From DATBGO01 sp963785765 (GTDB lineage Bacteria > Actinomycetota > Actinomycetes > Streptosporangiales > Streptosporangiaceae), in assembly GCA_963785765.1 (NCBI GenBank), contig CAWAWM010000011.1:42016-106015 (forward strand): a stretch of DNA of 64,000 nt. Reading direction: 5' to 3'. The position numbers and the translations under genes were made by a program. Under the pieces are notes generated by a model, which saw nothing but the letters and a program-made list of their open reading frames with translations, made no database searches and was not told where the DNA came from. The first letter of the stretch is position 1, and every line of letters begins with the position of its first letter. Shown one piece after another: positions 50,595-59,558 of the stretch.

Positions 50595-51349
50595 AGCGGG
50601 CCGCCCGCGACGTAGATCACCTGGCCGGAGACGAACCCGGCGCCGTCGCCGGCCAGGAACGAGATCAGGTTCGCGATGTCCTCCGGCTGGCCGACCCGGC
50701 GCACCGGGATCTGCGACGCGGCCGCCTTCTGGAACTCCTCGAAGTCCATCCCGACCCGGGCGGCCGTGGAAGCGGTCATGTCGGTGACGATGAATCCCGG
50801 CGCGACGGCGTTGGCAGTGACCCCGAACTGGCCGAGCTCGATGGCCAGGGTCTTGGTGAAGCCCTGCATCCCGGACTTGGCCGCTGAATAGTTGGCCTGG
50901 CCCCGGTTGCCGAGCGCCGAGCTGGATGACAGGTTGACGATCCGGCCGAACTTCTGGTCCACCATGTACTTCTGGGTGGCGCGGCTCATCAGGAACGCGC
51001 CGCGCAGGTGCACGCCCAGCACCGTGTCCCAGTCATCCTCGCTCATCTTGAACAGCATGTTGTCCCTGATCACGCCCGCGTTGTTGATCAGGACGACCGG
51101 TGGCCCGAGCTCGGTGGCGACGGCTTCGACGGCCGCGGCGACCTGATCGGCCTGGCTGACGTCGGCGCCGACGGCGATTGCGCGCCCGCCCGCGGCGGTG
51201 ATCGCGTCCACGGTGGCGGCGCTGTCGCCTTCCTTCAGGTCGAGCACCGCGACCGCCAGCCCGTCAGCGGCGAGGCGGCGGGCGGTGGCGGCACCGATGC
51301 CGCGTGCTCCGCCGGTGACAATGGCGACCCGCTGTGCTTGGTCTGGCAT
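50588..51349 (-). CDS. 3-oxoacyl-ACP/CoA reductase-like SDR (FabG-like)
   Basis: 253 residues, ATG 51349. VTGGARGIGAATARRL (NAD(P) site), NNAG, LSSSSALGNRGQANYSAAKSG with catalytic Ser, Tyr, Lys, and PGFIVTDMT. It probably reduces or oxidises a beta-hydroxyacyl intermediate. A single transcript with the two following acyl-CoA dehydrogenases is likely. Confidence 0.9.
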   Translation of the reverse strand: MPDQAQRVAIVTGGARGIGAATARRLAADGLAVAVLDLKEGDSAATVDAITAAGGRAIAVGADVSQADQVAAAVEAVATELGPPVVLINNAGVIRDNMLFKMSEDDWDTVLGVHLRGAFLMSRATQKYMVDQKFGRIVNLSSSSALGNRGQANYSAAKSGMQGFTKTLAIELGQFGVTANAVAPGFIVTDMTASTAARVGMDFEEFQKAAASQIPVRRVGQPEDIANLISFLAGDGAGFVSGQVIYVAGGPLC

Positions 51350-51439
51350 TCGTCCTCCTGGTTGGTGTTTCTGGTCAGCTCGCTGGTGGTCCGGTCCGTG
51401 CGCTGGTGCTCCGCTCAGCTCGCTGGTCGTCCAGTCCGC

Positions 51440-52687
51440 TCACTTGCTGTATTTCCGCAGCTCCCGCCGGGCGAGTGAGCGCTTGTGTACCTCATCGGGC
51501 CCGTCGGCGAACCGCAGGCTCCTCGATCCGGCCCAGAACTGGGCCAGCGGGAAGTCCTGGCTGATGCCCGCGGCGCCGTGCGCCTGGATCGCCTTGTCGA
51601 TCACCCACTCGGCGGTCGCCGGAGTGTTGATCTTGATGGCCTGGATCTCAGTGTGGGCGCCCTTGTTGCCGACCGTGTCCATCAGCCAGGCAGTCTTCAG
51701 GACCAGCAGCCTGGCCGATTCGATCCGCACCCGGGACTCGGCGATCCAGCCCTGGATCACGCCCTGGGTGGCCAGCGGACTGCCGAACGCGATCCGGTCG
51801 GTGACCCGCCGGCACATCAGCTCAAGGGCCCGCTCCGCCGCCCCGAGCTCGCGCATACAGTGATGAATCCGGCCCGGGCCGAGCCTGGCCTGGGCGATCG
51901 CGAAGCCGTCGCCCTCCCCCGCGAGCAGGTTTTCGGCCGGCACCCGGACGTCGCGGAACTCCACCTCGGCGTGACCGCCGTGGGTGGCGTCCAGGAAGCC
52001 GAAGACCTGCAGGCCGCGCTTGACCGTCACCCCCGGTGTCCCGGTCGGGACCAGGATCATCGACTGCTGCCGGTGGTGCTCGCCGTCCGGCGCGGTCTTG
52101 CCCATCACGATGAGGATCTCGCAGCGCGGGTCCATCGCCCCGGACGACCACCATTTGCGGCCGTTGATCACGTACTCGTCGCCGTCGCGCTCGATCCTGG
52201 TGCAGATGTTATTGGCATCGGACGAGGCGACATCGGGCTCGGTCATGCAGAACGCCGACCTGATCTGGCCGTCCAGCAGTGGGCGGAGCCAGCGCTGCTG
52301 CTGCTCGGCGGAGCCGAACTCGGCCAGGACTTCCATGTTCCCGGTGTCGGGCGCGGCGCAGTTGAGCGCCTCAGGCGCGAGGTGCGGGCTGTGCCCGGTG
52401 ATCTCGGCCAGCGGCGCGTACTGCAGGTTGGTCAGGCCGGCCCCGAACTGCGGCGCGTCCGGCGGCTCACCGGCCCGCCTGGTCAGGAACAGGTTCCACA
52501 GGCCGCGGCTGCGCGCCTCGGCCTTGAGCTCGTCAATGACCGCGGGGCGCTGCCAGATCTGGCCGGTCGCGGCGGCCTCGGCTACCTGCTCGGCGAAGAC
52601 TTTCTCGGCCGGGTAGACGAAGGCGTCCATGAAGGCCAGCAGCTGGCCGCGAAGTTCCTGCGTGCGCGCGTCGTACCCGAAATCCAT
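51440..52687 (-). CDS. acyl-CoA dehydrogenase
   Basis: 415 residues; ATG 52687 follows GGAGG by seven bases and starts MDFGYDARTQ. TEPDVASSDANNICTRIE, NGRKWWSSGAMD and the long-chain/FadE-like C-terminus (QAHGAAGISQDFPLAQFWAGSRSLRFADGPDEVH) are present. In this subgroup the catalytic carboxylate lies within the middle of the chain or in DGPDEVH; I did not assign it. Palindrome 52721-52732 lies in its promoter. It is the first gene of the cluster, with a 90-base gap to the SDR. Confidence 0.9.
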   Translation of the reverse strand: MDFGYDARTQELRGQLLAFMDAFVYPAEKVFAEQVAEAAATGQIWQRPAVIDELKAEARSRGLWNLFLTRRAGEPPDAPQFGAGLTNLQYAPLAEITGHSPHLAPEALNCAAPDTGNMEVLAEFGSAEQQQRWLRPLLDGQIRSAFCMTEPDVASSDANNICTRIERDGDEYVINGRKWWSSGAMDPRCEILIVMGKTAPDGEHHRQQSMILVPTGTPGVTVKRGLQVFGFLDATHGGHAEVEFRDVRVPAENLLAGEGDGFAIAQARLGPGRIHHCMRELGAAERALELMCRRVTDRIAFGSPLATQGVIQGWIAESRVRIESARLLVLKTAWLMDTVGNKGAHTEIQAIKINTPATAEWVIDKAIQAHGAAGISQDFPLAQFWAGSRSLRFADGPDEVHKRSLARRELRKYSK

Positions 52688-52720
52688 TTTGCCGCCTCCA
52701 CGAGTCCGGACAAGACTATC

Positions 52721-52732
52721 TACCGGCCGGTA
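52721..52732. promoter_or_regulatory. palindromic operator candidate upstream of acyl-CoA dehydrogenase cluster
   Basis: TACCGGCCGGTA, a perfect 12-base palindrome 34-45 bases before the start codon. TetR-family repressors of acyl-CoA metabolism often bind sites of this look. No TetR gene is next to it. Confidence 0.5.
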
Positions 52733-52809
52733 CGACCCCACGCTACGGTCCCGCCCGGCGCAGGTCGAGATGGCCAGGCAGCCGGGTTGCGATGCCGGTC
52801 ACCCGGCGG

Positions 52810-54057
52810 TCAGGCCGACCGGGCTGATCCCTGCCGTTCCTGCGCGGCCATCGTCTGCCGTCGCAGATCGAGGACCTGCGGGTGCGTCCGCACATAACCC
52901 AGCCCGGCCAGCCCCGCGGCCGTCAGCAGGCTGCCTGCCAGCAAGTAGGCGGCCGGTACCCCCCAGGCGCCCGCTACCGCGCCGAACGCGACCGCGCCCG
53001 CGCCCTCGAGCACGATCAGGCTGCCGATCATCGTGGCAGTGGCATGGGCCATCCGCGCGGCCGGGAGGACGTGGATGAACGTGGTCTGGGCCGCCACGAT
53101 CCAGCCGAAGCCCACTCCGATCACGAAATTCCCCGCCACCAGCAGCAGCGGATCCACCCGCTGCGCCGCGGCGGTCAGCAGGAACGCCACCCCGCAGGCG
53201 GTGAGGTAGCTGAACTGGCCGCGCACCCGCTCGCTGAGCGCCGTCCTGCCGACCAGCGTGGCGGCGATGGCCTGGCCGGCGGCCATGGCCGCCAGCGCCG
53301 CGGGCACCCAGCCCCGGTCGGTCTTGCTCAGCGCGGCCGCGGACAGCGTCTGAGGCAGGGCGCCCAGGGAAAGCCCGATCCAGACGACCGGCACCAGCAC
53401 GGCCAGCGTCCGGTCACCGAAGATCGTACGGATCCCGGTCGTCATGGAGGATCGCTGCCGTGATCGGGACACCGCGGGCAGCCGCAGCCCCGAGATCAGC
53501 AACGCCGCGGCCACAAAGGTGGCGGCGTCGGCGGCCAGCGAGGGCACGGCGCCGATCGCGATCGCGACCCCCGCGCCGACGAGGTAGCCCAGCACCTCGC
53601 AGACCTGGTTGGAGACGGTCATGAGCGCGACCAGGCGGCCCCGGAGGACCCGGGGCACCCCATCGGCAATCGATCCGGTCCGCAGGGAGTTGAAGACGGT
53701 CCGGATCGCGCCGATGATCGCGGCGGCGCCCAGCACCGGCCAGAGCCCGGGCAGCGCGATGGGCAGCATGAGCGCCGCGGCGCCCGTCAGGCACAGCCCG
53801 ACCATGCCCGAGCGCCGCGGGATCCGGTCCAGCCAGGGCCCGACGGCCGCCGAGACGATGAACGCCGGTACCGCCTGCACCCCGAACACGGCCGCGGATC
53901 CCAGCGCGTGCCCGCCGGAGCGGTTGTAGCCGATCAGGAGCAGCGCGCCTAACCCGACGAAGTCCCCGAGGTAGGAGATGGTGGCGGCGGCGAAGAGCCG
54001 CCCGGCAATGGGATCGGCGAGGACGACGCGGTACCGGAGTGATGCATCGTCGCCCAC
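52810..54057 (-). CDS. MFS transporter
   Basis: 415 residues, GTG 54057. Twelve hydrophobic segments; WLDRIPRRSGMVGLCLTG is the loop motif and GQFSYLTACGVAFLLTA a later helix. It is a drug-type exporter with unknown substrate, oriented with the acyl-CoA cluster but separated by 122 bases. A TAGGCT hexamer (minus strand, 54078-54083) is a candidate -10 for its own promoter. A 9-base direct repeat (ATTGATGTA twice, 54096-54113) lies upstream. Confidence 0.85.
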   Translation of the reverse strand: MGDDASLRYRVVLADPIAGRLFAAATISYLGDFVGLGALLLIGYNRSGGHALGSAAVFGVQAVPAFIVSAAVGPWLDRIPRRSGMVGLCLTGAAALMLPIALPGLWPVLGAAAIIGAIRTVFNSLRTGSIADGVPRVLRGRLVALMTVSNQVCEVLGYLVGAGVAIAIGAVPSLAADAATFVAAALLISGLRLPAVSRSRQRSSMTTGIRTIFGDRTLAVLVPVVWIGLSLGALPQTLSAAALSKTDRGWVPAALAAMAAGQAIAATLVGRTALSERVRGQFSYLTACGVAFLLTAAAQRVDPLLLVAGNFVIGVGFGWIVAAQTTFIHVLPAARMAHATATMIGSLIVLEGAGAVAFGAVAGAWGVPAAYLLAGSLLTAAGLAGLGYVRTHPQVLDLRRQTMAAQERQGSARSA

Positions 54058-54095
54058 TTGCGTACCTCTACCCCAAGTAGCCTAGTTGCGTGTTC

Positions 54096-54113
54096 ATTGA
54101 TGTAATTGATGTA
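54096..54113. promoter_or_regulatory. 9-bp direct repeat upstream of MFS gene
   Basis: ATTGATGTA is repeated end to end within an AT-rich patch just upstream of the TAGGCT -10-like element. It may be a regulator site. Confidence 0.4.
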
Positions 54114-54172
54114 TTTGTGCGACCTCAGAATACTTAGGCGGTCTTCGTCCGGCCAATCTTCAGGGGAGCTAC

Positions 54173-54215
54173 CCGGTGACCGATAGCGCCAATCCCGGTG
54201 ACCGATAGAGCGAAT
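54173..54215. repeat. short direct repeat after the ABC exporter genes
   Basis: CCGGTGACCGATAG occurs twice, 23 bases apart, each followed by a similar GC-rich tail. The sequence between the MFS promoter and the exporter's last stop codon has no gene. Confidence 0.5.
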
Positions 54216-54291
54216 CCCGAACGGCTCCCAGCCCTCGTCCGCGCCACGGGCTGCGGGAGCCGCGGGTCGGTCCGGGCCAGGCCCCGCCTGC

Positions 54292-55116
54292 CTACCTGAG
54301 CAGCAGGCGGCTGATCCGGCGGCCCGCGAGGTACAGGCCGGCCAGGCCCATCAGGGCCAGGTAGAGCACGTGCCACAGCAGGGCGGGGCCGACGTCGCCG
54401 AGCGTCAGGCCGCGCACCAGGGCGACGCCCTGATAGAGCGGCGTGCACTCGACCACGATCTGAATCGCCCTCGGGTAGACGCTGAGCGGGAAAAACGTCG
54501 TCGAGAACAGGAACATCGGCAAGGTGGCCAGGGTGACGAACTCGAAGTCCTGCCAGCTGCGCATGAAGGTGGTCGCGGCCATCCCGCTGGCCGCGAACGC
54601 GAAGCCGATCAGCAGCGCCGCGGGCAGCGCGGCGATACCCCAGATGGAGTGCACCAGGCCCATGGCCAGCATGACGACCAGGAAGGCCGCCGCGTAGAGG
54701 CCACCGCGCAGCAGCGCCCAGCCGATCTCGCCCAGCGCGATGTCGCCCGCGCGCATCGGCGTGGCCAGCGCCGCGTCGTAGGTCTTGGCGTACTTCAGCC
54801 GGAAGAACACGTTGAAGGTCGAGTCGAAGACGGCCCCGTTCATCGACGAGCTGGCCAGCAGCGCGGGGGCGACGAAGCTGGTGAAGCTGACCCCGCCCAC
54901 CGGGCCGACCAGCTCGCCAAGGCCCACGCCGATGGACAGCAGGTAGAACAGCGGCTCGAAGATGCCCGACACGAGCACCAGCCAGGCGTGCCGGTAGGCC
55001 CGGGCGTGCCGCTCGATGAGGTGCACGCTGCCGCGCCCGCCCAGGCCGCGGCTGCGGGCCAGGACCGGCGCCGGCAACACCCGGAGCGGGATCTGCCGCA
55101 GCGACGGGGCCGTCAT
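54292..55116 (-). CDS. ABC-2 exporter permease (DrrB-like), second copy
   Basis: 274 residues, ATG 55116. Six membrane helices; the conserved ABC-2 block is PALLASSSMNGAVFDSTFNVFFRLKYAKTYDAALATPMR, and near the end YPRAIQIVVECTPLYQGVALVRGL. It pairs with the second permease (55171-56007) and ATPase (56007-56972). A gap of 54 bases separates the two permeases. Confidence 0.9.
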   Translation of the reverse strand: MTAPSLRQIPLRVLPAPVLARSRGLGGRGSVHLIERHARAYRHAWLVLVSGIFEPLFYLLSIGVGLGELVGPVGGVSFTSFVAPALLASSSMNGAVFDSTFNVFFRLKYAKTYDAALATPMRAGDIALGEIGWALLRGGLYAAAFLVVMLAMGLVHSIWGIAALPAALLIGFAFAASGMAATTFMRSWQDFEFVTLATLPMFLFSTTFFPLSVYPRAIQIVVECTPLYQGVALVRGLTLGDVGPALLWHVLYLALMGLAGLYLAGRRISRLLLR

Positions 55117-55170
55117 GCCGGGCCCCCTGGCCTGCGGGCCGCAGACGCGCGGATCTCAGACCCGCGGATC

Positions 55171-56007
55171 TCAGACATAGAGCCGCCGCCGGTAGGTCCG
55201 CTGCCCGGCCAGCAGCCCGGCGATGACCACCGCGGCCAGGTAGCCGACGTGCGCCAGCGCGCCGCCCAGGCTGGCGGTGCCGAGGCTGAGCGACCGGCAG
55301 AGCGCCACACCGTTCCACAGCGGCGTCACGTAGGCCAGCGGGCGGATCCAGGCGGGCAGCTGGGAGATGGGGAAGAAGGTACCGGAGAACAGGAACAGCG
55401 GGATCATCCCGAACCTGAAGATGAGCGCGAAGGACTGGTCCTTGTTGCGCGTCACCGCCCACGCCTCGATGGGGACGGCGAAGGCCAGACCGGTCAGGAC
55501 CGCCACCGGCAACGCGGCCAGCACCCACGGCGACTCGATCGCGCCGAACGCGGCCATCACGGCCAGGAAGATCGAGCAGTTCATGATCAGGCGCAGCGTG
55601 GTGAACAGCAGGTGCCCGTGGAACAGGTCGGCGGGGCGCAGCGGCGACGCCACGGCGGCCTGGAAGGTCTTCAGCCACTTGATCGAGGCCAGGATCGGGT
55701 AGGTCGACTCCCCCACCCCGGTCTGCATCGCCGCCGCGGCGAGCAGCCCGGGAGCCAGGAAGGTGACATAGCTGACGCCGCCCAGCTTCGCCTCGCCGTG
55801 CGAGTTGACCAGCGTGCCCAGGCCCAGGCCCATCGCGCCCAGGTAGAGCACCGGGTTCAGCGCGCTGGAGTAGATGGAGCCGCGCCAGGTGCGCCGGTAA
55901 TTGGTCAGCCAGGCCCGCAGGGCCCGGACGGCCAGCGACCACCGGGAGGCGTCCCCGGCCGCCGGCGGGACCGCCGAGGCGGAAGGCGGCGAGACCGCGG
56001 TGGCCAT
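55171..56007 (-). CDS. ABC-2 exporter permease (DrrB-like), first copy
   Basis: 278 residues, ATG 56007 overlapping the ATPase stop. The same layout as the next gene: six helices, AAAMQTGVGESTYPILASIKWLKTFQAAVASPLRPADLFHG and a C-terminal IRPLAYVTPLWNGVALCRSL. Two different ABC-2 permeases with one ATPase form a heterodimeric exporter, often for lipids or antibiotics. Substrate unknown. Confidence 0.9.
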   Translation of the reverse strand: MATAVSPPSASAVPPAAGDASRWSLAVRALRAWLTNYRRTWRGSIYSSALNPVLYLGAMGLGLGTLVNSHGEAKLGGVSYVTFLAPGLLAAAAMQTGVGESTYPILASIKWLKTFQAAVASPLRPADLFHGHLLFTTLRLIMNCSIFLAVMAAFGAIESPWVLAALPVAVLTGLAFAVPIEAWAVTRNKDQSFALIFRFGMIPLFLFSGTFFPISQLPAWIRPLAYVTPLWNGVALCRSLSLGTASLGGALAHVGYLAAVVIAGLLAGQRTYRRRLYV

Positions 56008-56972
56008 CAGTCCTCCAGCCGCCTGCCGGTGAGCCGCAGGAAGACATCCTCCAGCGTGCTCCGGCGAACCAGCGATGTCAGCGGTTCGTGACCGAGCGAG
56101 CGGACGATGGCCAGCGCGCGATCCCCGTTCGGAACATAAAGCAGTATCCGGTCGGCGAGAACCTCCATCCGGTCGGCGGGCGCGTCCGCGAGCTTCTCCG
56201 CCGCCTGGTCGTGCTCAGCCGGATCGAAGCGCAGCTCAAGCACCTCGGGGGTGGAGTAGCGCGCGATCAGCTCCCGGGGCGAGCCCTCCGCCGCGATCTT
56301 GCCGCGGTCCATGACCACCAAGCGGTCGCAGAGCTGTTCCGCCTCGTCCATGTAGTGCGTGGTCAGAACGAGCGTGACACCCTGCTGCTTCAGCCGGAAG
56401 AGCCGGTCCCACACCACGTGCCTGGCCTGCGGATCCAGCCCGGTGGTCGGCTCGTCCAGCAGCAGGATCTCCGGCTCGTTGATCAGCGACCTGGCGATGG
56501 TGAGCCGCCGCTTCATCCCGCCGGACAACGGCTCGACCTGGTCGTTCGCGCGGTCTGAGAGCTGCACGAAGTCAAGCAGCCTGGCCGTGCGCTCGCTGAT
56601 CACGTCGCGGGGCAGGCCGAAGTAGCGGCCGTAGATCAGCAGGTTTTCCCGGACCGTCAGGTCCACGTCGAGGGTGTCTTCCTGGGGGACGACGCCCAGC
56701 CTGGCCCGGATCGCGGCGCCATGAGCGACTGGCTCCAGCCCAAAGATGGACAATTCGCCTGCGGTGGGTGGTGACACGCAGCCGATCATCCGCATCGTCG
56801 AGGACTTGCCCGCCCCGTTGGGGCCCAGGAATCCGAAGGCCTCGCCGCGGTGCAGGTCAAAATCGATCCCGGCCACGGCGACCGCGCCACCGAAGCTCTT
56901 AGCCAGGCCGCGGGCATGAATCAGCACGTCGGGACCGGACACGCCCGCGACACTACTCTGCGGGCCGGACAA
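56007..56972 (-). CDS. ABC exporter ATPase (DrrA-like)
   Basis: 321 residues. Walker A GPNGAGKSS, Q-loop GVVPQEDTLD, signature LSGGMKRRLTIARSL, Walker B ILLLDEPTTGLD, and the DrrA-type C-terminal domain (TLEDVFLRLTGR). The start shown is TTG 56972; a GTG at 56942 is possible. Gene order ATPase-permease-permease with overlaps shows a single exporter. It is divergent from gtrA. Confidence 0.92.
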   Translation of the reverse strand: MSGPQSSVAGVSGPDVLIHARGLAKSFGGAVAVAGIDFDLHRGEAFGFLGPNGAGKSSTMRMIGCVSPPTAGELSIFGLEPVAHGAAIRARLGVVPQEDTLDVDLTVRENLLIYGRYFGLPRDVISERTARLLDFVQLSDRANDQVEPLSGGMKRRLTIARSLINEPEILLLDEPTTGLDPQARHVVWDRLFRLKQQGVTLVLTTHYMDEAEQLCDRLVVMDRGKIAAEGSPRELIARYSTPEVLELRFDPAEHDQAAEKLADAPADRMEVLADRILLYVPNGDRALAIVRSLGHEPLTSLVRRSTLEDVFLRLTGRRLED

Positions 56973-57138
56973 TTCCGAACCGGTTTACGGCTAGGGTGAG
57001 GGGAAAGACTCCGTATACTCGTCGCCTGGATTTCCCCCGGTTCAGTAGCAGCCGCCCCTCTCGGGGTACCCTCGCAGGCAACGCCTTGGCAGGTCCGGTA
57101 TACGCCCGCAGGGTCACGGGGATCGGGAAAGGGGACAG

Positions 57139-57741
57139 GTGAGCTTTGCCCGCAAGCTCTACGAGCGATTCCGGCACTTGATCCACGAGGTGGCCAAGTT
57201 CGGCGTGGTCGGCGGGATCGCCTTCGTAGTCACCGAGCTGACCTTCAATTTCTTGCTGCATGCAGGGCTGGACTCGTTCGCGGCTAACGCCGGATCCACC
57301 CTGATCGCCGCAGTCGTGGCCTTCGTCGGCAACAGGTACTGGACGTTCCGGACCAGGGACCGCGTCGGGATGGGCCGGGAGACCGTGCTGTTCTTCCTGC
57401 TCAACGGGATCGGCATCCTGATCCAGCAGGGCTGCATCGAGCTGGCCAAGCTCGGATCCGGGCGGCACGACGCGCTCACGGTGAACGCTGCCTTCCTGTT
57501 CGGAGTGATGCTGGCCACGCTGTTCAGGTTCTGGTCGTACCGCAAGTGGGTCTGGCGGCTCGCCCCGCCTGGCGCCGAGCCCATCGAGCCGGTGGAGCCT
57601 GATCTGCCGGTGCAGGCTGGCGATTCTGCCGTAGGTCCCGCCCAGCTGAACGGGCACGCGAATGGCCAGAGCGGCCAGGGGACGGACGAGCGGATCATCG
57701 TGGCATCAGGCCCCGGACGGCATCGCGCAAACCGGGACTGA
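57139..57741 (+). CDS. GtrA family membrane protein
   Basis: 200 residues, GTG 57139 with AAAGGGG six bases before. Four membrane helices between residues 15 and 135 with FGVVGGIAFVVTELTFN and NRYWTFR, then SYRKWVW, the GtrA signature. The family flips lipid-linked sugars or assists in cell-envelope glycan synthesis. The C-terminal 60 residues are a polar Pro/Gly/Gln-rich tail. No glycosyltransferase is adjacent. Confidence 0.9.
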   Translation: MSFARKLYERFRHLIHEVAKFGVVGGIAFVVTELTFNFLLHAGLDSFAANAGSTLIAAVVAFVGNRYWTFRTRDRVGMGRETVLFFLLNGIGILIQQGCIELAKLGSGRHDALTVNAAFLFGVMLATLFRFWSYRKWVWRLAPPGAEPIEPVEPDLPVQAGDSAVGPAQLNGHANGQSGQGTDERIIVASGPGRHRANRD

Positions 57742-57891
57742 TCCCGGCCCCGTCTGATCCCGCCTGTGTCTGGTCCTGCCTGCCTGGTCCTGCCCGCCCG
57801 TCTGCTCCCGTCCGGCTGACCTGTCGGCGTGGTCCTCGCGGCCCAGCCTCACCCCGCTGGCCTCACCCCGCGCGGCGGCTCCGCGTTGATC

Positions 57892-58773
57892 TCACCCGGT
57901 ACAGCTGCTCCCTGCGTGGGCGAGCATCGTCGCTAGCCGCACCGCCTGCGCGGCCCTGGCCTGGGCCTGGGTCAGTACTCCGGTCGCGACCAGCCGCCCC
58001 AGCACGTGAGCTTCCCGCGCCTGCGCCGTGGCCGGGTGGGTGACCGGGTCGTCCGCCGTCGGACCCTGCACGAGGCCGGCGAGCAGCGCGGCTTCGGGCC
58101 AGGACAGCCCGGCGGGCCGCACGCCGAAGTACCCGCAGCTGGCCGCGGCCAGTCCGTAGTAGCCGTTGCCGAAGTAGACCACGCCTGCGTACATGCGCAG
58201 GATCTGCTTCTTCGAGTAGGTCATGTCGAGCTTGACGGCGAGCGCCACCTGCTCAGCCTCGACCTTCGGACCCGACCGTCCCTGCGTGTAGAGGACCTTG
58301 GCGAGCTGCTGATAGAGGGTGGCGCCGCCCTGGTCACCGCCGCCGGTCAGGTAGCCGGCCGCCACCCGGACGATCGCGAAGATGTCGATTCCAGGCTCCG
58401 AATAGAACCGGTGATCCTCGGTGGCCACCAGCGACGCCGCGAACCTGGCCGGGACCGCAGGCCCTGGGTAGACGGCATGGTGGGCCGTGGCCTGCGCCTT
58501 GGCGAGCTGCGGAGCGTTGCGGACCGACGGCGTCACCGCCAGCAGGGCGGCGAAAGCCACTAGCGCCAGCAGGATGAGGGTGACGAGAAGCACCACCGTC
58601 CGGCGCAGGATCCGCCGGGCCCGGCGTGGCCTGGGGCCATATCCCGCCGGGGACTTGTACCGCGGCTGGCCCCGGCCCCTGGTGGCTCCGGCCGCGCTGG
58701 CCGGGCCGCCGGCCGGCAACGGGACCGTAGGGTCACCGGCGCGCGCACTCTCGCCAGCTGGTCCCCGTATCAT
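57892..58773 (-). CDS. monofunctional peptidoglycan glycosyltransferase (GT51)
   Basis: 293 residues. A polar N-terminus, one membrane helix (residues 60-80), then the transglycosylase domain: VATEDHRFYSEPGID with the catalytic Glu, GGATLYQQLAKVLY, KLDMTYSKKQILRMYAGVVYFGNGYYGLAAASCGYFG. There is no transpeptidase domain. It polymerises lipid II on the outer face of the membrane. 150 bases with short C/T-rich repeats separate it from gtrA. Confidence 0.9.
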   Translation of the reverse strand: MIRGPAGESARAGDPTVPLPAGGPASAAGATRGRGQPRYKSPAGYGPRPRRARRILRRTVVLLVTLILLALVAFAALLAVTPSVRNAPQLAKAQATAHHAVYPGPAVPARFAASLVATEDHRFYSEPGIDIFAIVRVAAGYLTGGGDQGGATLYQQLAKVLYTQGRSGPKVEAEQVALAVKLDMTYSKKQILRMYAGVVYFGNGYYGLAAASCGYFGVRPAGLSWPEAALLAGLVQGPTADDPVTHPATAQAREAHVLGRLVATGVLTQAQARAAQAVRLATMLAHAGSSCTG

Positions 58774-59007
58774 CGCTTTCCCGTCTGGGATCTAGCCCGG
58801 GCAGTCGGGCTGGTCGTGGCCAATTCTGCCTGCCGCATACGTCCACGTTAACGATCAGCTCGTTCTGGTGGTGCCCAGGGTGAGGCCGGGACGCCCGGCC
58901 GGCAAGTACCGCCATGCCTGGCCCGGCGGATGCCACGAGGGCCCGGCCGATGCGCGCTCTGCGCTAAGGTGAGTAGGCTCGCCTGATCGGCGGGCAGGTG
59001 CTTGCAC
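58774..59007. other. intergenic region before tRNA-Pro
   Basis: 234 bases without a gene; it must carry the promoters of the GT51 gene (minus) and of tRNA-Pro (plus). I do not see a clear -10/-35 pair. Confidence 0.4.
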
Positions 59008-59081
59008 CGGGACGTGGCCCAGCTTGGTAGGGCACTTGACTGGGGGTCAAGGGGTCGCGGGTTCAAATCCCGCCGTCCCGA
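59008..59081 (+). tRNA. tRNA-Pro(GGG)
   Basis: 74 bases that fold as a cloverleaf: acceptor CGGGACG/CGTCCCG, D-stem GCCC/GGGC, anticodon stem CTTGA/TCAAG with loop CTGGGGG (anticodon GGG), T-stem GCGGG/CCCGC with TTCAAAT loop, discriminator A. C1-G72 and A73 are tRNA-Pro identity features. CCA is not encoded. The 3' half is the probable attachment site of the integrative element. Confidence 0.95.
59040..59081 (+). other. probable integration (att) site of the mobile element
   Basis: The element's integrase gene lies 1 kb from the 3' end of this tRNA. AICEs of the pSAM2 family integrate in the 3' end of tRNA genes, restoring the gene. The matching copy of this sequence would be beyond the window's end, so the core length cannot be measured. 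Confidence 0.6.
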
Positions 59082-59088
59082 CGAAGCG

Positions 59089-59130
59089 AACCAGCCCTGG
59101 GTTTGGCCTTTACCCAGGCCAGGGCTGGTT
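59089..59130 (+). terminator. hairpin downstream of tRNA-Pro
   Basis: A 12-bp perfect inverted repeat, AACCAGCCCTGG (59089-59100) and CCAGGGCTGGTT (59119-59130), loop 18 bases, followed by TTCGC. It begins eight bases after the tRNA and is probably its transcription terminator or the tip of the element's own end. Confidence 0.65.
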
Positions 59131-59219
59131 TCGCGGCTACACCCCACCGGATGCGCCCGTACGGGTCGCCGATGCTGGGGACCATCTGGGGACCAAACGC
59201 AGCGGGAGGCCACATCCAC

Positions 59220-59558
59220 ATGGGGACGGACAATCCCTCGCAGGGTGACTCTGGCCAGTCTTCGGAGTTCATCGGTAAGAGCGCGCACGACGCCCGCCTC
59301 GCCGTGGACACGACCCCGACGTCCCGGGTGACCGTACCCGAGACATCCATCCGTGGGAGCGCACACGACGCCCGCCTTGCGGTGGACACGACCCCGACGT
59401 CCCGGGTGACCGTACCCGAGACTTCCATACACAGGAGCGTGCACGACGCCCGCCTTGCGGTCGACACGACCCCGACCAGTCGGGTTGAAATGAGCGCCGT
59501 GCCCAGCGCCGCTCCGGTTACCCAAGACGCTTCTGCCGCCGGTGACCAGCACCAGTAG
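59220..59558 (+). CDS. hypothetical protein of three 26-residue repeats
   Basis: 112 residues from ATG 59220; GGGAGG lies 10 bases upstream, a weak fit. Three in-frame copies of a 26-residue unit containing HDARLAVDTTPTSRV and VPETSI are coded by 78-bp DNA repeats. It ends AASAAGDQHQ-like and overlaps the next gene by 17 bases. I do not recognise the family, and coding is not certain, since DNA repeats near att can be integrase arm sites. If real it is co-transcribed with the DUF4231-like gene. Confidence 0.35.
   Translation: MGTDNPSQGDSGQSSEFIGKSAHDARLAVDTTPTSRVTVPETSIRGSAHDARLAVDTTPTSRVTVPETSIHRSVHDARLAVDTTPTSRVEMSAVPSAAPVTQDASAAGDQHQ
59286..59480. repeat. 78-bp tandem repeat near the attachment site
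   Basis: CACGACGCCCGCC begins at 59286, 59364 and 59442, an exact 78-base period; two full units and a partial third. Units differ at few positions. The period is a multiple of three, so the ORF stays open. Confidence 0.9.

Noticed and set aside
54370..56091. Long plus-strand frame opposite the ABC-2 permeases
   Set aside because: Same antisense pattern, without recognisable domains; minus-strand proteins are well supported.
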